Below are positions 1-10,638 of a DNA stretch of 64,000 nucleotides, in pieces. The position numbers were made by a program, and so were the translations under genes. Position 1 is the stretch's first letter. Each line of letters begins with the position of its first letter. The notes under the pieces were generated by a model. It had not been told where the DNA came from and did not search any database. It saw only the letters and a list, made by a program, of their open reading frames with translations. This DNA comes from Chlorokybus atmophyticus (taxonomy: Eukaryota > Streptophyta > Chlorokybophyceae > Chlorokybales > Chlorokybaceae): the NCBI GenBank assembly GCA_009103225.1, contig RHPI01000277.1, positions 848,282 through 912,281 on the forward strand, read 5' to 3'.

Positions 1-90
1 CCACCAATGCGGCAACAGACGAGGTGATTACAGCAAGAGCTGCCCTGTCACCACCTGTCACCATAGCATGCTTGAACATTAGCGCTGCAC

Positions 91-697
91 CTACTTCTTC
101 TCTCCCCTGAGCTTAACGCCAAGTGCTCGTTCCAGCTTCCCCAGGATCTGCTGGTTTGGTATGGCTTTGCCAGACTCATACTCTTGAATGATCTGTGGCT
201 TCTCGTTGATCGCCTGCGCCAGCTGCGCCTGCGTGAGCTTCTTTTCCAACCGCGCAGCCATGATCGCCTTCTTCAAGTCTGAGCTGACCCTCTCATGAGC
301 CAGAGCCTCCGTCTCCTCGTCCAGCTTGCGCGTGTTCAGCTGTGGGGTTGCTGTCGAGCTGCTTTACAGAAACAATCAGTACACAGGCGGCAATTGTGAT
401 GCAAAGCAAATTATGACCACAGATCGACCGTCTGGGTTCCACACAACAGACTTGCGACATACCACCCGCTACTTGCCGTATCAAGCGCTCAGATGGAGCG
501 CAACGTTTGCGCCGAAACACAGCATCACGTACAGCCACTGACCTTTTGTTAGCGCCGGCGTTGAACTTCTTCATCGTCTCGACCTGCCCGCCTGTTCGGC
601 GAGCGGCGTTGACAGCCTTTTCATCTTGCCTAGCCGCAGAGGTCTGCTGCTTCTTCCTGACCACCACCGGCTCCCAGTCCTGACCTAGCCACGACAT
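91..697 (-). CDS. MBF1: Multiprotein bridging factor 1 (MBF1), two exons
   Basis: Transcriptional coactivator that bridges TBP and gene-specific activators. Two exons (533-697 and 91-339) join in phase 0 across a GTACGT donor at 532-527 and a CCACAG acceptor, giving 137 residues, the normal family length. The N-terminal MBF1 domain starts [12 protein letters not shown], followed by [16 protein letters not shown]. The C-terminal Cro/C1-type helix-turn-helix contains [31 protein letters not shown] and [14 protein letters not shown], all hallmark MBF1 stretches. The start at 697 is the only ATG before the conserved MSWLGQDW. It lies head to head with the SPF30-like gene starting at 1115. The family assignment is very secure; the exact donor is inferred from phase and homology. 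Confidence 0.95.
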
Positions 698-1114
698 CCT
701 GCTGACTTCCCTGTGCACCAACCACAACCTCTTCCTCCTTGGAGTAACACTTCTAACCCAGCAACTGGCAAATCAACCGTGGAGAACCTCTGCAAACCTC
801 GCACACCAACACTCACGGCAACGACTACAACCTCACCGCCGCCGCCACCCGCAGTACAGCGCTTCACACTCGTCTTGGCTGCGCTGCCACGTTTAACACA
901 ACTGGCAGCTGTATCGGGATTACGGCTTAGAAGCCTCTGGTTGGCGCAAGGATACGCCTTGATGGCGGTGCGTTACGTCATAAAGTACACGTGTCCCGCG
1001 GACACAGAGTTGCGGCCACGCGGCCGATGACGGTAGATTGAGTTACCGCATGCGTAACCCATTTTGTGAATTAGGGTTTGCAGCAATTAAGGCTGCGGTG
1101 CATTGGCAGGCGGC
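698..1114. promoter_or_regulatory. Shared upstream region of MBF1 and the SPF30-like gene
   Basis: The 417 bp between two divergent start codons. It contains an ACGT-core element TTACGTCA at 973-980 (TGACGTAA on the other strand), a CACGTG palindrome at 988-993, and a telo-box-like TTAGGGTTT at 1071-1079, 36 bp before the plus-strand ATG. No TATA box is evident. The role as a bidirectional promoter is inferred from arrangement and motifs only. Confidence 0.5.
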
Positions 1115-2319
1115 ATGGCGGAGATGGAGGAGGAGGAGGCGGCGGCGGTCGGCGAGGTGGAGGACGAGGCTTCTGTGGATGAAATACGTAGTAACCTTGC
1201 TGAGTACGAGGAACAGCTTGCCGGTGTGGACGCGCTTCTCGAGCAGGAGCCCGGCAATGCCGAGTATCTGGAGGTGCGCCAGGGCCTGGTGGAGGTGGTC
1301 GCGCTCACTCGGGACCTCCTCCAGCAGGCGGTCGTTGCCAGCGGCGGGGGTGTTGTAGCGGGGAACAGGGGGGAGGATGCTGGCCCAAGTGGTAGAGACA
1401 CTGAGGAGCACGGTGTGGCGGGCGGCAAGTCAAAAAAGAATATAAAGAAGAAGAAGGAGCTCACGCCTGAGGAGCTGGCCAACTTGGAGCTCCCAGCAAG
1501 GCTCCGCGTTCTACCAACCGACACAGAAGATGAGGTTGGTGCCACTTCCTTGATACTTTACCGCTGTTATTGCTGCAGTGCAGTACACGAGCATGCAAGC
1601 ATTGTATCTTCAGTCAGTAAGCAATGTACACATGGGCGATAAGCAATCCATATAGCATAATTACTTGCGTGCGCACATGCACATAACATCCAGTGTTTGA
1701 TCGTGCATTATTGAAGCAATGCCATGCACGTGTGCGCCCATAATTACAGTTAACATGTAAGTGTTGTCGCGTCGCGGCATAAGGACACGCGCATGGACAT
1801 TTACAAAGTACAGGGCTTGCATGCAGGTCAATGATAAGCCTTGCATATTGCAATGTTGCACATGGATGTGTGACTGTTGCAATACATTGCATGCAGAGAT
1901 TGTGACAGCATTGGATACCGCCACTATTGCATGAGCTCAGCTGCACCATGTGCGGACTCACATGCTTCATTGTTGATGTGCACCACTTGGACTGACATTC
2001 TTCCCCCTCGCTACCGCAGAAGGCCAAAAAGCGGAAGCAGCAACATGCGTTCAAGTCTAGACAAAGGATGGCTCGGCTGGAAGTGGAGCACAACAGCAAA
2101 GCAACCAGCTGGAAACGGTTTCAAACGGGAAAGGCCAACACGTCAAAGAAAGCTGGTTTCCTCACAGGCACACGGAAAGGGAGCATCTTTGCCACGCCCG
2201 ACAATCCAGAGGGCAAGGTTGGTGTCACAGGTTCGGGCAAGCCGATGACCGATTTTGCAAAGCGTGACAAGTATGTCAAAGCACCTCAAGGAGCAGATGC
2301 GCATGGGGAGGAGGATTGA
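1115..2319 (+). CDS. SPF30/SMNDC1-like splicing factor lacking a Tudor domain
   Basis: Survival-of-motor-neuron-related splicing factor 30 family, which acts in assembly of the U4/U5/U6 tri-snRNP. Exons 1115-1534 and 2020-2319 join in phase 0 (GTTGGT donor, CCGCAG acceptor) to give 239 residues. The N-terminal acidic helix (LAEYEEQLAGVDALLEQEP, then LVEVVALTRDLLQQ) and the C-terminal half (LPARLRVLPTDTEDE, KAKKRKQQHAFKSRQRM, SIFATPDNPEGKVGVTGSGK, MTDFAKRDKY) match the plant-type family closely. The Tudor domain normally between these parts is missing: residues about 72-115 are a Gly/Lys-rich linker inside one uninterrupted exon. A telo-box-like element lies 36 bp upstream of the ATG. The in-frame TTG at 1103 is a less likely start than the ATG at 1115. 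Confidence 0.85.
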
Positions 2320-5029
2320 GTGCCGTTGAGCTTGGCCGTATTGTAACAGCTATCGTTGGTTTGTGCATGCGCAACCATCACTCCTGCCATGCTGCGCCAG
2401 TTTTAACACATGGCGCTGCTCCGCTCTCACAGTGCACTAGATGCCACTGAAGGTCATGCCGCCGCCTGAAACCAGTCATGGCGGCGATGGACAAGCATTC
2501 AGATCCTCACACATGATGCACATGGTCTACAGGTGCCGGCGTTGCAGTGTCCACAGCCCGCAGCACGATTGGATGTGCAACTTGATTCAAAGCGTTGGCC
2601 ATGCGGCAAAGCATCTCTTGTCGCAGACTGGATGGTTCGCTTGCCTGTTATGTGAAGCGTTTGCAGACGCTTCGCACAGCTTATTCATGAATAAGCTGCG
2701 TCGTGGACCACTGGACTTGTATTAGCCTTATGCTGCGCTGAGATAGGTGCTGTAGGTTTGCAAATCGAGGAGCTGCCAGAAAAATCGTGGTTGGGATTCT
2801 GATCATTCACTTGGTACTGCCATGGCTTGTTGTTCGCTATTCACAAGGAATAAGCATAGTTGAATGGAGACAACAAACCCTCCCAAGTGGCGGTACGACA
2901 ACTTGCAATAGAGCTGCTAGAGAGCGTGCTCAAGCGGAAAGGAGCCAGATGTGTTGGACACCAACGCAAGCATAGATGGCACACAAGCAAGTCACAAGCA
3001 GCAAGCAAGCAGGCAGTGATAGATTAGGTTGGGGCCAAGGCACATGCACTATTCACTTTGTAAGCCATGAGTATGTAGGTGACAGTTGTAGCTACCGGTA
3101 GGCGTTTTGTTGGAAAGGTGGATTTACCATCGTGTTGCTGCCACCTTTATATACGCCGTGCAGACAATACGCAATGCTGTGACTGTGAGCACACAACATG
3201 TACAAACAATGCGAAACGGAAATGCACATGCACAGTGGCATGCACAGTCAGCAGCATGCAGAGTGACATAGCGCATACCACCAACACCTGTAAGGTTGAC
3301 CACCGGGTTCATTCACTACCTAACACGCTACATTGTGTAATTGTTGCATCACTCACTTTGCCCACCTTGTATAATCGTTGCTTGTTCGTTGCTCCTATAA
3401 CAAAAGTGACGTTTATTGCTGCGTTCAACGGAACGTGAGCTTGTTGGGGTAAAGCCGCAGTTTGACATTATTTTACGAGGCATCGACATGCATGCTAATC
3501 TTTGACAAAATGCCGGTGTCCAATCGGCCACCGCCATAATTCACACCGTGTACCTTGCGGACTACTTGCCGGTACTTGCTCGCGGTATGCGCGGTAAGAC
3601 GTAGGTGCGCAAAGAGACACAAGGTCGAGGGATGCGGTTGAATTGTGGATGTTGACTGAAGTGCACTGCACTCTGCGAAGGGTACATCGTCCTGACTGCT
3701 CAAGGGCGGGCCTAACCTGTGCACCCTCTCCCTCTCCCTACGCTCTGCAGGTGGTACTCTTCTGACTGCTATGCCCCTGACGCCCCTCCCCCACCTGTGC
3801 CCATTGTGGTTTGAGGGTCGTAGTTTGTTGTGTTCTAATTACCGTAGAGTTTGCTACAACTCTACCTTGGCCCCCATTTAGATGGTGTGCATCGTGCGGT
3901 TTGTTTGCTTACTTTGCATTGGGCCCCTCTCCGCTCGAGTTGCTGAGTTTGCAACTCTTATGTTTGCTATGCATGATGTCATTGTCACAACACCTTGTGC
4001 GACTCCGGGAGCTGGAGCACATGCAGTCTCTCTTTTATTACCTGGGCCTAATCACGCCAACATTGTCCGTGCGCATGGCTGCCTACACATGAGCCACCCA
4101 CAACTCACACCACCTGTGCAGTACATTGAGAGGCACAATTGAGTATAATGATCACTAGCCTAAGCATATTGCTTGCATTTCATGCAGGCTACAACTGTAC
4201 AAGCATTAGCAGCGGGCTGCATGCGCTATTATCGGAGTTCATGTGGCTGCACAGGCTTTGTTGAGATATGGCCTTGCTAGACCGCGACATTTTCGGCTAG
4301 TTGGTGACTGTCTCGCATTGTAACAATGGACCATGCTGTGTATAGGCTGTCCAAATGTGGCAGATTCAAGAGCACTCAGACACAGCAGTACAGCAGCACT
4401 ACAGCAAGCAGACAGGCAGGCACGAACAAGCACAGTCAATCAACAACGACAGGAGCAACTAGGCTAAGTGCATGCGCTTAGCTAAATGCATGCGAGGCGG
4501 AGGGCAAAGTAGGCAGGCAGGGGAGAGGGCAAGGGCAGGTGCAAGTAGCAGACCTGACGCAGCGCAGATGCAGACGCTGGGTCAGTCTCGGGTCTTCACA
4601 CCTCCACAGCAGCAATAGCAACAGCAAGGGTAGCAGGGGAGGGAAGGGCAGAGCAGGGAGGAGTAGGGCGGATGTTGTGCAAATGACTGGCTGCTGCTGC
4701 GCCGCCACCCGCTTGCATGATCTTCAGCGCTGGTGGTTAAGCCGATAGCAACTCCGGAAATGGCTGCAGGGCAAGTCTGTAGTCTCACGGTTACCAATGC
4801 ATCCATAGCGATCACAGTCACCCGCACATGCTTACATAGGTATATCATGACATGCACCTACATAGGCATACACAGGCATACCCCGTCATATCAGCACAAC
4901 GGCACAGCAGCAAGCAGACCCACATAGACTGTGTGTGCGTGCAGTAGTACTCCCCGCACCCACAACTGTCACAACAACAACCACACTTACCTTACTTCCC
5001 TCACTCACCTGTTGGCTAGTCACGGCGTG
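2320..5029. other. Gene-poor interval
   Basis: No coding region that I recognise. Short ORFs on both strands are rich in Cys/His/Arg from TGCATG- and GTGT-type composition and show no family motif. A 94-residue ORF at 2441-2725 has two CxxC pairs but nothing else that supports it. CAGCAG/GCAGGCAG-rich stretches occur around 4380-4700. Confidence 0.5.
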
Positions 5030-5030
5030 C

Positions 5031-6060
5031 TTACTCTTTTATAGCACCCCTCCTGGCCACTTGCAAGTAGAGGGATTGGTAATCTCCCCCGTACACCAAA
5101 CCTGTCATTCTGAACATGTTGGCACGCAAGTTAGCCAGCAACGCCCGCATCACATAGCCATCTCTTTGCATGTCCCTCAACAGCTGGACCATGGCATTAA
5201 GAAAGTGCTCACGTAAGGTGCATGTGCGTGCAAAGCGTATAACCTGTGACACTACTACCCCCAACTGTGCAGTTTTGGCAATGTTGCTGTCTGGGTGGGG
5301 AGCACACCGCCGTGGCACAAATCTGAAGGGTGCAGTAATAAGCTTGTTGTAGACCCTCGTTGCCAGGCTCTGTGGTGTTCGAAACATTAGCAAGTCCAGG
5401 GACGGAATACACACCCCTTGTTCTGACATTGACAGTGTTAGCATGCGTCGGGGGTAGCCTCCCCCCCCCTCCCTAGTGCATCTGGTTCCAAATACATGCA
5501 TGGCATGAACTCAGGGAGCCCCACCACAAGCACGTCATCCACATAACGCAGAACATGGCGTGCAAACTCGAGCGCCACCGGACGCAGTATTTGGGCAACC
5601 AGCCTGTCCACAAACTCCAACTCATAAGTGAACAGACTTAGTTTGCGATATACACCCCCGCACTATTGCCCATGGGGATGCCTATCGCCTGGCAATGTAG
5701 CTGGTCCCTGGCTGTTTGCACAAACAGATTGATGAGATAGCAGAGCATGGCATGCAAGTCATCCGCAGTAAAAACCTTTGTCACCCCCTCCCTGGTGACG
5801 GTGGTGCCACCCAACCAAGTAGGCGTAGCTACACCTGCTTGGACGTTCATGTGCAAGTGTGTCTTACAATGCAAACATCTGACACATGCAAACACTTTGT
5901 TCACAAACAGCTTCATACGTCGCAGCAGATCAGCATGTGCTGAGTTGGTATCAAGGGTAGTGAAATCAAAGGATTGCAAGATCAGACGCTCGCACTTTTG
6001 CTGTGTATGTAACCATATTCTCTTTTCATCCAACCTGCAAGCTTGACTACCCACATGAAA
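5031..6060 (-). pseudogene. Decayed reverse transcriptase of a retroelement (Penelope-like or related)
   Basis: Fragments of an RT are spread over different frames. At 6054-5640 is a motif A-like FDFTTLDTNSAHADLLRRM and a motif B AIGIPMGNSAGVYIAN; at 5620-5500 LEFVDRLVAQ and the catalytic RYVDDVLVVG (motif C, YVDD box); at 5460-5031 the thumb-like continuation. Two frameshifts are visible: one base is missing just after motif B near 5640, and the second lies in a run of C at 5461-5471. In-frame stops lie upstream, and no endonuclease was found on either side. The GIPMG...ANL pattern followed by YELEF resembles Penelope-like RTs, but the class is not certain. The homopolymer shift could be a sequencing error; the other one is less easily explained that way. 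Confidence 0.75.
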
Positions 6061-6526
6061 GTCCAGTCTAAACTATCACAGCCAGCTACGAGCAGTGACA
6101 TACAATGCAGCAGCAAACCTTGCTGTGCGACCCACAAGCTTGCACACACAACTGACAGTTAGACCAAGTTCCCAGTCAAGTCAAAGAACTCACTCAATAT
6201 ATCCAAAGGCAGCTCAATCTGACCAATCAACTATCCAAGATTTGGTAGTCTATACATACATAACTAATGCTGCAGGTAAGAAGTTCAATAGTCTGCGCCA
6301 CCGACGCGCCTGATTGTCTTTGGGTGCGATTACCATAACTGATTGATATACATGCGCAGGAAAGAGCAAGGCTGCACCAAACCGTATGGGCAGAATTGCC
6401 CCAACGCACAAGTTCCGTGCAGTGGTCTGAAGCCAGCCACTTGCTGCCTCAGGCCACTGTACACATAATGACGGTGCACACCGTGTGTTGCACCCACACA
6501 CAGGCAAGAAAGCTCTGTGGTGTGGG
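6061..6526. other. Interval between RT remnant and MESH1
   Basis: No gene seen. It presumably holds the 3' untranslated region of the MESH1-like gene (transcribed leftwards and ending at 6527) and decayed sequence upstream of the RT remnant. Confidence 0.4.
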
Positions 6527-8684
6527 TCACGCAATATTCAAGTCCAGGTCTAGGCGAGCTTTTGACCTTGGCTGTTCCAAACGAAGGGCTTCGTTGGGAG
6601 GCTCCAACCTGAGCCCTTCTGGCGAGACCCCTCGTGGCCTTTTGTTGATGTCGTCGGCAAGGTGGCGCTGCAGTCTCATCTCGTCGTCCTCATGCAGCGG
6701 AGTGTCTCTACGCCAGTCGCCGGGCTGGTAACCCGGCCGCACAGCTGGCGCTGTTCGACCGTCCGGCAAGATTAACTTGCCCGCAAAAACTGTTTGCAAC
6801 TTCTCTTCCAAAACTGCATTGGTGCCTCTCAACCCTGCCACTACCTCCGAAGCCCATCCAAAGTATGCCTGCAGCATATTGGTAAGACCTCATGGGGTAC
6901 TGCGCTGACAACAATGCGTCGCTGGCACACATGCGCATGCAGCCGCACACGCGCACACACGCAGTTGCAATGCTATGGTGCACCGCCTGATTGTCACCTG
7001 ACAGCGCTCAACGCTCCAAGAAGGCGGCGGGTTGTCCATCAGGTCAGTCAGATTGTGCAGCTTGTCAGCGAGCTTGACATGTTTGGCACCATTGGATTTG
7101 TGCGGCGCATGATCAATCTGCTGCTGCTTGCGTTCTTGCTTTGGCAGTCGCTTGTCATCAGAGACCTCAACAACCAAGTCGTTGACCTGTAGGGAACTTG
7201 GCGGAATCATGCCTTGAACGCTTTGTGTGTGTTCATGTGTGCGAGCACGCGCATGCACATATGTGTGTGCATGCGCGTGTCTGCGTACACCTGTGTGCGC
7301 GTGCGTCTGTGTCCACAAGATAGGTGCATGCACGGCACTTGGCGTGCGTGTGTGCGCGCTCTGCCATGCATGCGTGTGTGCATGGTCCAGATTCACGCAA
7401 GTGCAAGCAGGCGAGGGAATTGTATAACTGCTTGTGGTCAGGAGAGCCTTGCAAACTGACCTCTTTGCCAAACTCAGCTTTGATCTCCGCCTGTGTGCAG
7501 TCTGTGTCTTCAATGGTGTCATGCAAAAGCGCCGCCTGTATTGCCAAGTCATAATACTTGACAACTTTCATTGGCATTCATGGAGGAGACGTACAAGTTG
7601 CGGAATCCAGGAGGCAGCATTGCATGCTTACTTGCAAAACTTGCATGTCACGCACTCCACTTTGCCACAACAAGGTAGCCACTCCAAGTGGATGATTTAT
7701 GTATGCAGTACCCTGAGACCCAGCATCAGTGTCATGAGCAGTACCAAACCAAGCATCGCCACTCAGCCAACCAGACATACTGTTGTACAACGACCAACTG
7801 CAGCTCCACCAAGCATCCTACAGTAGACTTGTCCATCTGAAGCAGCTATACAATATGCTCTGCATTCTTGCTCATCACCGCAGGTCACTTGAGCCAAGTG
7901 GTGAAATGCAACACATACCAGAAAGAGCACCGCAAGTCCTGCGACTGTTGGCATGCACCCAACCAAAGCTGGATGCAGTGACAATGCATGTCCAAAATGC
8001 ATGCTGCATATGCTGCGCAACACGGAACTCACAATGCATGTCACTACTAGTGGAGTTGCTCTTTATACAAACACATCAGCTTGTGCACAGCAGTATTTTC
8101 TGCGTCAAAAACATACACGAATTTTGCTTTTTTGTACTATACGGCACAAAGAGCGTTGGGTAACGTGCTAACTGAAGAAGCCTATACAGTGCGTCTGCAA
8201 CGCTCGCCATGGGCAGTATAGCATAGCATGACAACATATGGCATTCACACTACCCAAACCAGATCAGCCAGGCAGTCAGTTGCGTCTCAAGCATGATTGT
8301 GATTGCCAATGCTGCCTTGCGCAATACAGCATTGGCAAACACAAAGCATAAAACAGCCGGCATTGCACTTGCGCATGCCGCCACAACCAATGGCTGGAAG
8401 CTGACAGACGTACACACAATGCAAGAACGAACTGCTGGCAACGGCTTTGCACCGCCTTCCAGCTGCCTCACCTCTCTGTCCTTCCGGCGCTGGGTGCGAT
8501 GCTTGTTAGCCGCAAACACCACGCAGCGCAGGAGCTCTCCGACCTCATCGGGGCAGCCGGGCGCATCCGGCTTGGCCTCTGCCTCGACAGGCTCATGATT
8601 AAGATCGTCCTCTACAACTGAGCCGCCGCCAGGCTCCTCCACCACGCCCAACCCGGTCGCCGCCTCCCTCTCCACCGTTGCCAT
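6527..8684 (-). CDS. HDDC3: MESH1/HDDC3-like HD-domain hydrolase (ppGpp/NADPH phosphatase family)
   Basis: Small SpoT-like hydrolase. Animal members remove the 3'-pyrophosphate of ppGpp and the 2'-phosphate of NADPH. Five exons (8472-8684, 7632-7712, 7461-7535, 6998-7186, 6527-6868) all join in phase 0 with good borders (GTGAGG, GTAAGC, GTCAGT, GTGACA donors), giving 299 residues. Motifs in order: HRTQRRKD; TAYINHPLGVATLL; the HD box AALLHDTIEDTDCTQAEI; SDDKRLPKQERKQQQIDHAP; GAKHVKLADKLHNLTDL; WASEVVAGLRGTNAVLEEKL. Metal-binding His and the HD/ED pair are present. Compared with the ~180-residue animal protein it has about 35 extra N-terminal residues and a C-terminal extension of about 80 charged residues. 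No synthetase domain is present, so this is hydrolase only. Head to head with the ferredoxin gene. Confidence 0.93.
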
Positions 8685-9164
8685 GATAGCTACCACAGCC
8701 AATGCAACACAGAGCCCAGATGATCAAATGTAACACCCAGTGAAATTCTCTGTTACTGGTTCTGCTCGACCGCCTCTTCCTCGTCCGCACTGTCCTCCTC
8801 ACCGTCCTCCTCGCCCACCGCCGCCGCCTGGTCCAAGCATGCCACACAGCTGCGTGCTGCGTTTGCTGCTATAACTTCCACAGTGTCGTATTGGGTTACG
8901 CGAGCATATTCGAAACACGGCCACATGCAAGCTGGAGCTGCCTGACTGCAGTTGACATCGACCATCAACGCCACAGCCGCCGTCATAACTGGGGGGAGTG
9001 ACCAATGTTAACGACAGGCACTCGCAGTTAGTTAGCAGTGTATATGGAGGGTTGAGCTATAACCCAGTCACGTGTTTGCGCTTGAGTTACGGCCCAAATT
9101 TGAGGCTAGGGTTGGGCCAGGCTTTGGCCTGGTGGTGTGGCCTGGTGGGGAGGCAGCGGGAGGT
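8685..9164. promoter_or_regulatory. Shared upstream region of MESH1 and ferredoxin
   Basis: The 480 bp between divergent start codons at 8684 (-) and 9165 (+). A GCTAGGGTTGGG element at 9105-9116, near the ferredoxin ATG, is a degenerate relative of the telo-box-like motif seen upstream of other genes here. Short ORFs crossing this stretch are Arg-rich and have no support. Confidence 0.4.
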
Positions 9165-10638
9165 ATGGCGACGGCGGCGAGCGTGTTGGCGCTGTCGTTG
9201 GGGTCTTCATCGCTGAGCACTGCAGCTGACAGCTTGAGGCACCACAGGAGGCGGCGACAGGGGCAGGCGGGGCCTGCTGGCAGCTGGGCGGCGGTGGCGA
9301 GGGGCACAGCTGCTGCTGGCCGAAGGAGAGCAGCGCTGCTGGTGACCTGCGGACACAAGGTGGGTTCTGCAGAGGCTGGCATGTTTGCATCACGTTTGCC
9401 ACAGTCTACATGTCGTGCTTTGTTATTGTGAACTGTCCAGAGCACTGAAACGAATGCTGTTTCACGCTGATGTTAGAGTGCCGCTTATGCTCCTCATGCA
9501 ATGCGATGAATCTGCGTAAGTGTTTCAGGTTGGTGTGAGCACAAGTTTCTGCTGTGTGGAACTGAGAGTCGCTTAGTGCTGCAAATTGGGGAGCTCAGTT
9601 TCAAAGTCGTGAGCAGCAAATGCCATACTGCACTTGGAATTTGCGCAAGCCAGGCTACGACACGCTTTGAAGATGCTGTGTCTTTGTGTTGTGCTTTCAA
9701 GTCGTTTATGGCAGGTTTATTGCAATACTCGACTGGGCTTTCTTTATGGTCATGTGGTGACTAACACTTGCGCACGTACCAGTGTTGACGATAAGCACAC
9801 GTCCTACTTACTTGTGTCAGTATGCAATATTGTTGTCCCATTAACCTTTGCTTTCATTCGCCAACAACTGCGTTACATCACATGCAGCCGTTCAGTGTCG
9901 GGCGTCAGTGTGTGCCAGCTGGTGTAGACTTTTGCAAGCTCACCACGTTTGGTACTTTGTGCTGGTTTTTGTTTTGTTGCCACTTGTCAAGTCACATGTA
10001 ACATGTAGAGGGCATTGCTGTGCAGGTCACTTTCATATCGCGAGAAACAAAGGCGCGGACTGTAGTGGATGTTCCAGAGGTGAGAGCTGTCAGCTTGAGC
10101 ACTTGCTTGCATGCGCGAACACATCCATAACAGTTTCGTGTAGCCGAGTAGTCTCTTGGCCTCTGATGTGTGTCTGATAGGATACGCATATCTTGGATGC
10201 GGCGGAGGAGGCGGGCATGGAGCTGCCGTCATGTTGTAGAGGAGGACTGTGCGGGTACGTGCTGTTGTTGGGTATATCCATGATGAGCACTGGAATGATG
10301 AAACACACTCAATCAGCCTTTTGCAGGCAGTATTACCCCAATGTACTCATGGCATGTTGCCTACAGGTCCTGTGTTGGGTATGCAACTGTCGGGTCGATA
10401 GATCAGAGCGATGCCACAGATATAGATACAGTGCTGACTCCTGAACAGATAGCTGAGGTGAGTTTGACCGGTTGACTGTGCTGGTGGCATCGATATGTTC
10501 GCTGCTGATGGAAGCTGACTTCTTTATGTACGTTAGGGGTACGTGCTTTTGTGCCAAGCTAGGGCTATGTCGGATTGTACGATTGAGACGCAATGCGATT
10601 GGGGGGTGTTGAGCCTGGACAAATGGGACAAACACTAG
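9165..10638 (+). CDS. Plant-type [2Fe-2S] ferredoxin, plastid-targeted
   Basis: One-electron carrier of the photosynthetic ferredoxin family. Five exons (9165-9359, 10026-10079, 10181-10254, 10367-10457, 10537-10638) give 171 residues with consistent phases and donors GTGGGT, GTGAGA, GTACGT, GTGAGT. Residues 1-65 form an Ala/Ser/Arg-rich leader of transit-peptide type. The mature domain runs from VTFISRETKARTVVDVPE through ILDAAEEAGMELP to the cluster motif CRGGLCGSC (C-x4-C-x2-C), then GSIDQSDATDIDTVL, and the fourth cluster cysteine in GYVLLCQARAMSDCTIETQ. It ends with a short extra tail, CDWGVLSLDKWDKH, absent from the shortest leaf ferredoxins. An additional Cys directly precedes the first cluster Cys. 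Whether it is the main photosynthetic isoform or a specialised one cannot be decided. Confidence 0.93.

Noticed and set aside
6890-7577. Cys/His/Thr-rich ORFs around 7.2-7.4 kb
   Set aside because: They translate a GTGTGC/CACACG tract within a MESH1 intron.
8250-8471. Continuation of MESH1 exon 1 beyond the RRKD block
   Set aside because: The frame is open past the GTGAGG donor but the family continues with TAYINHP, which lies in the next exon at 7712.
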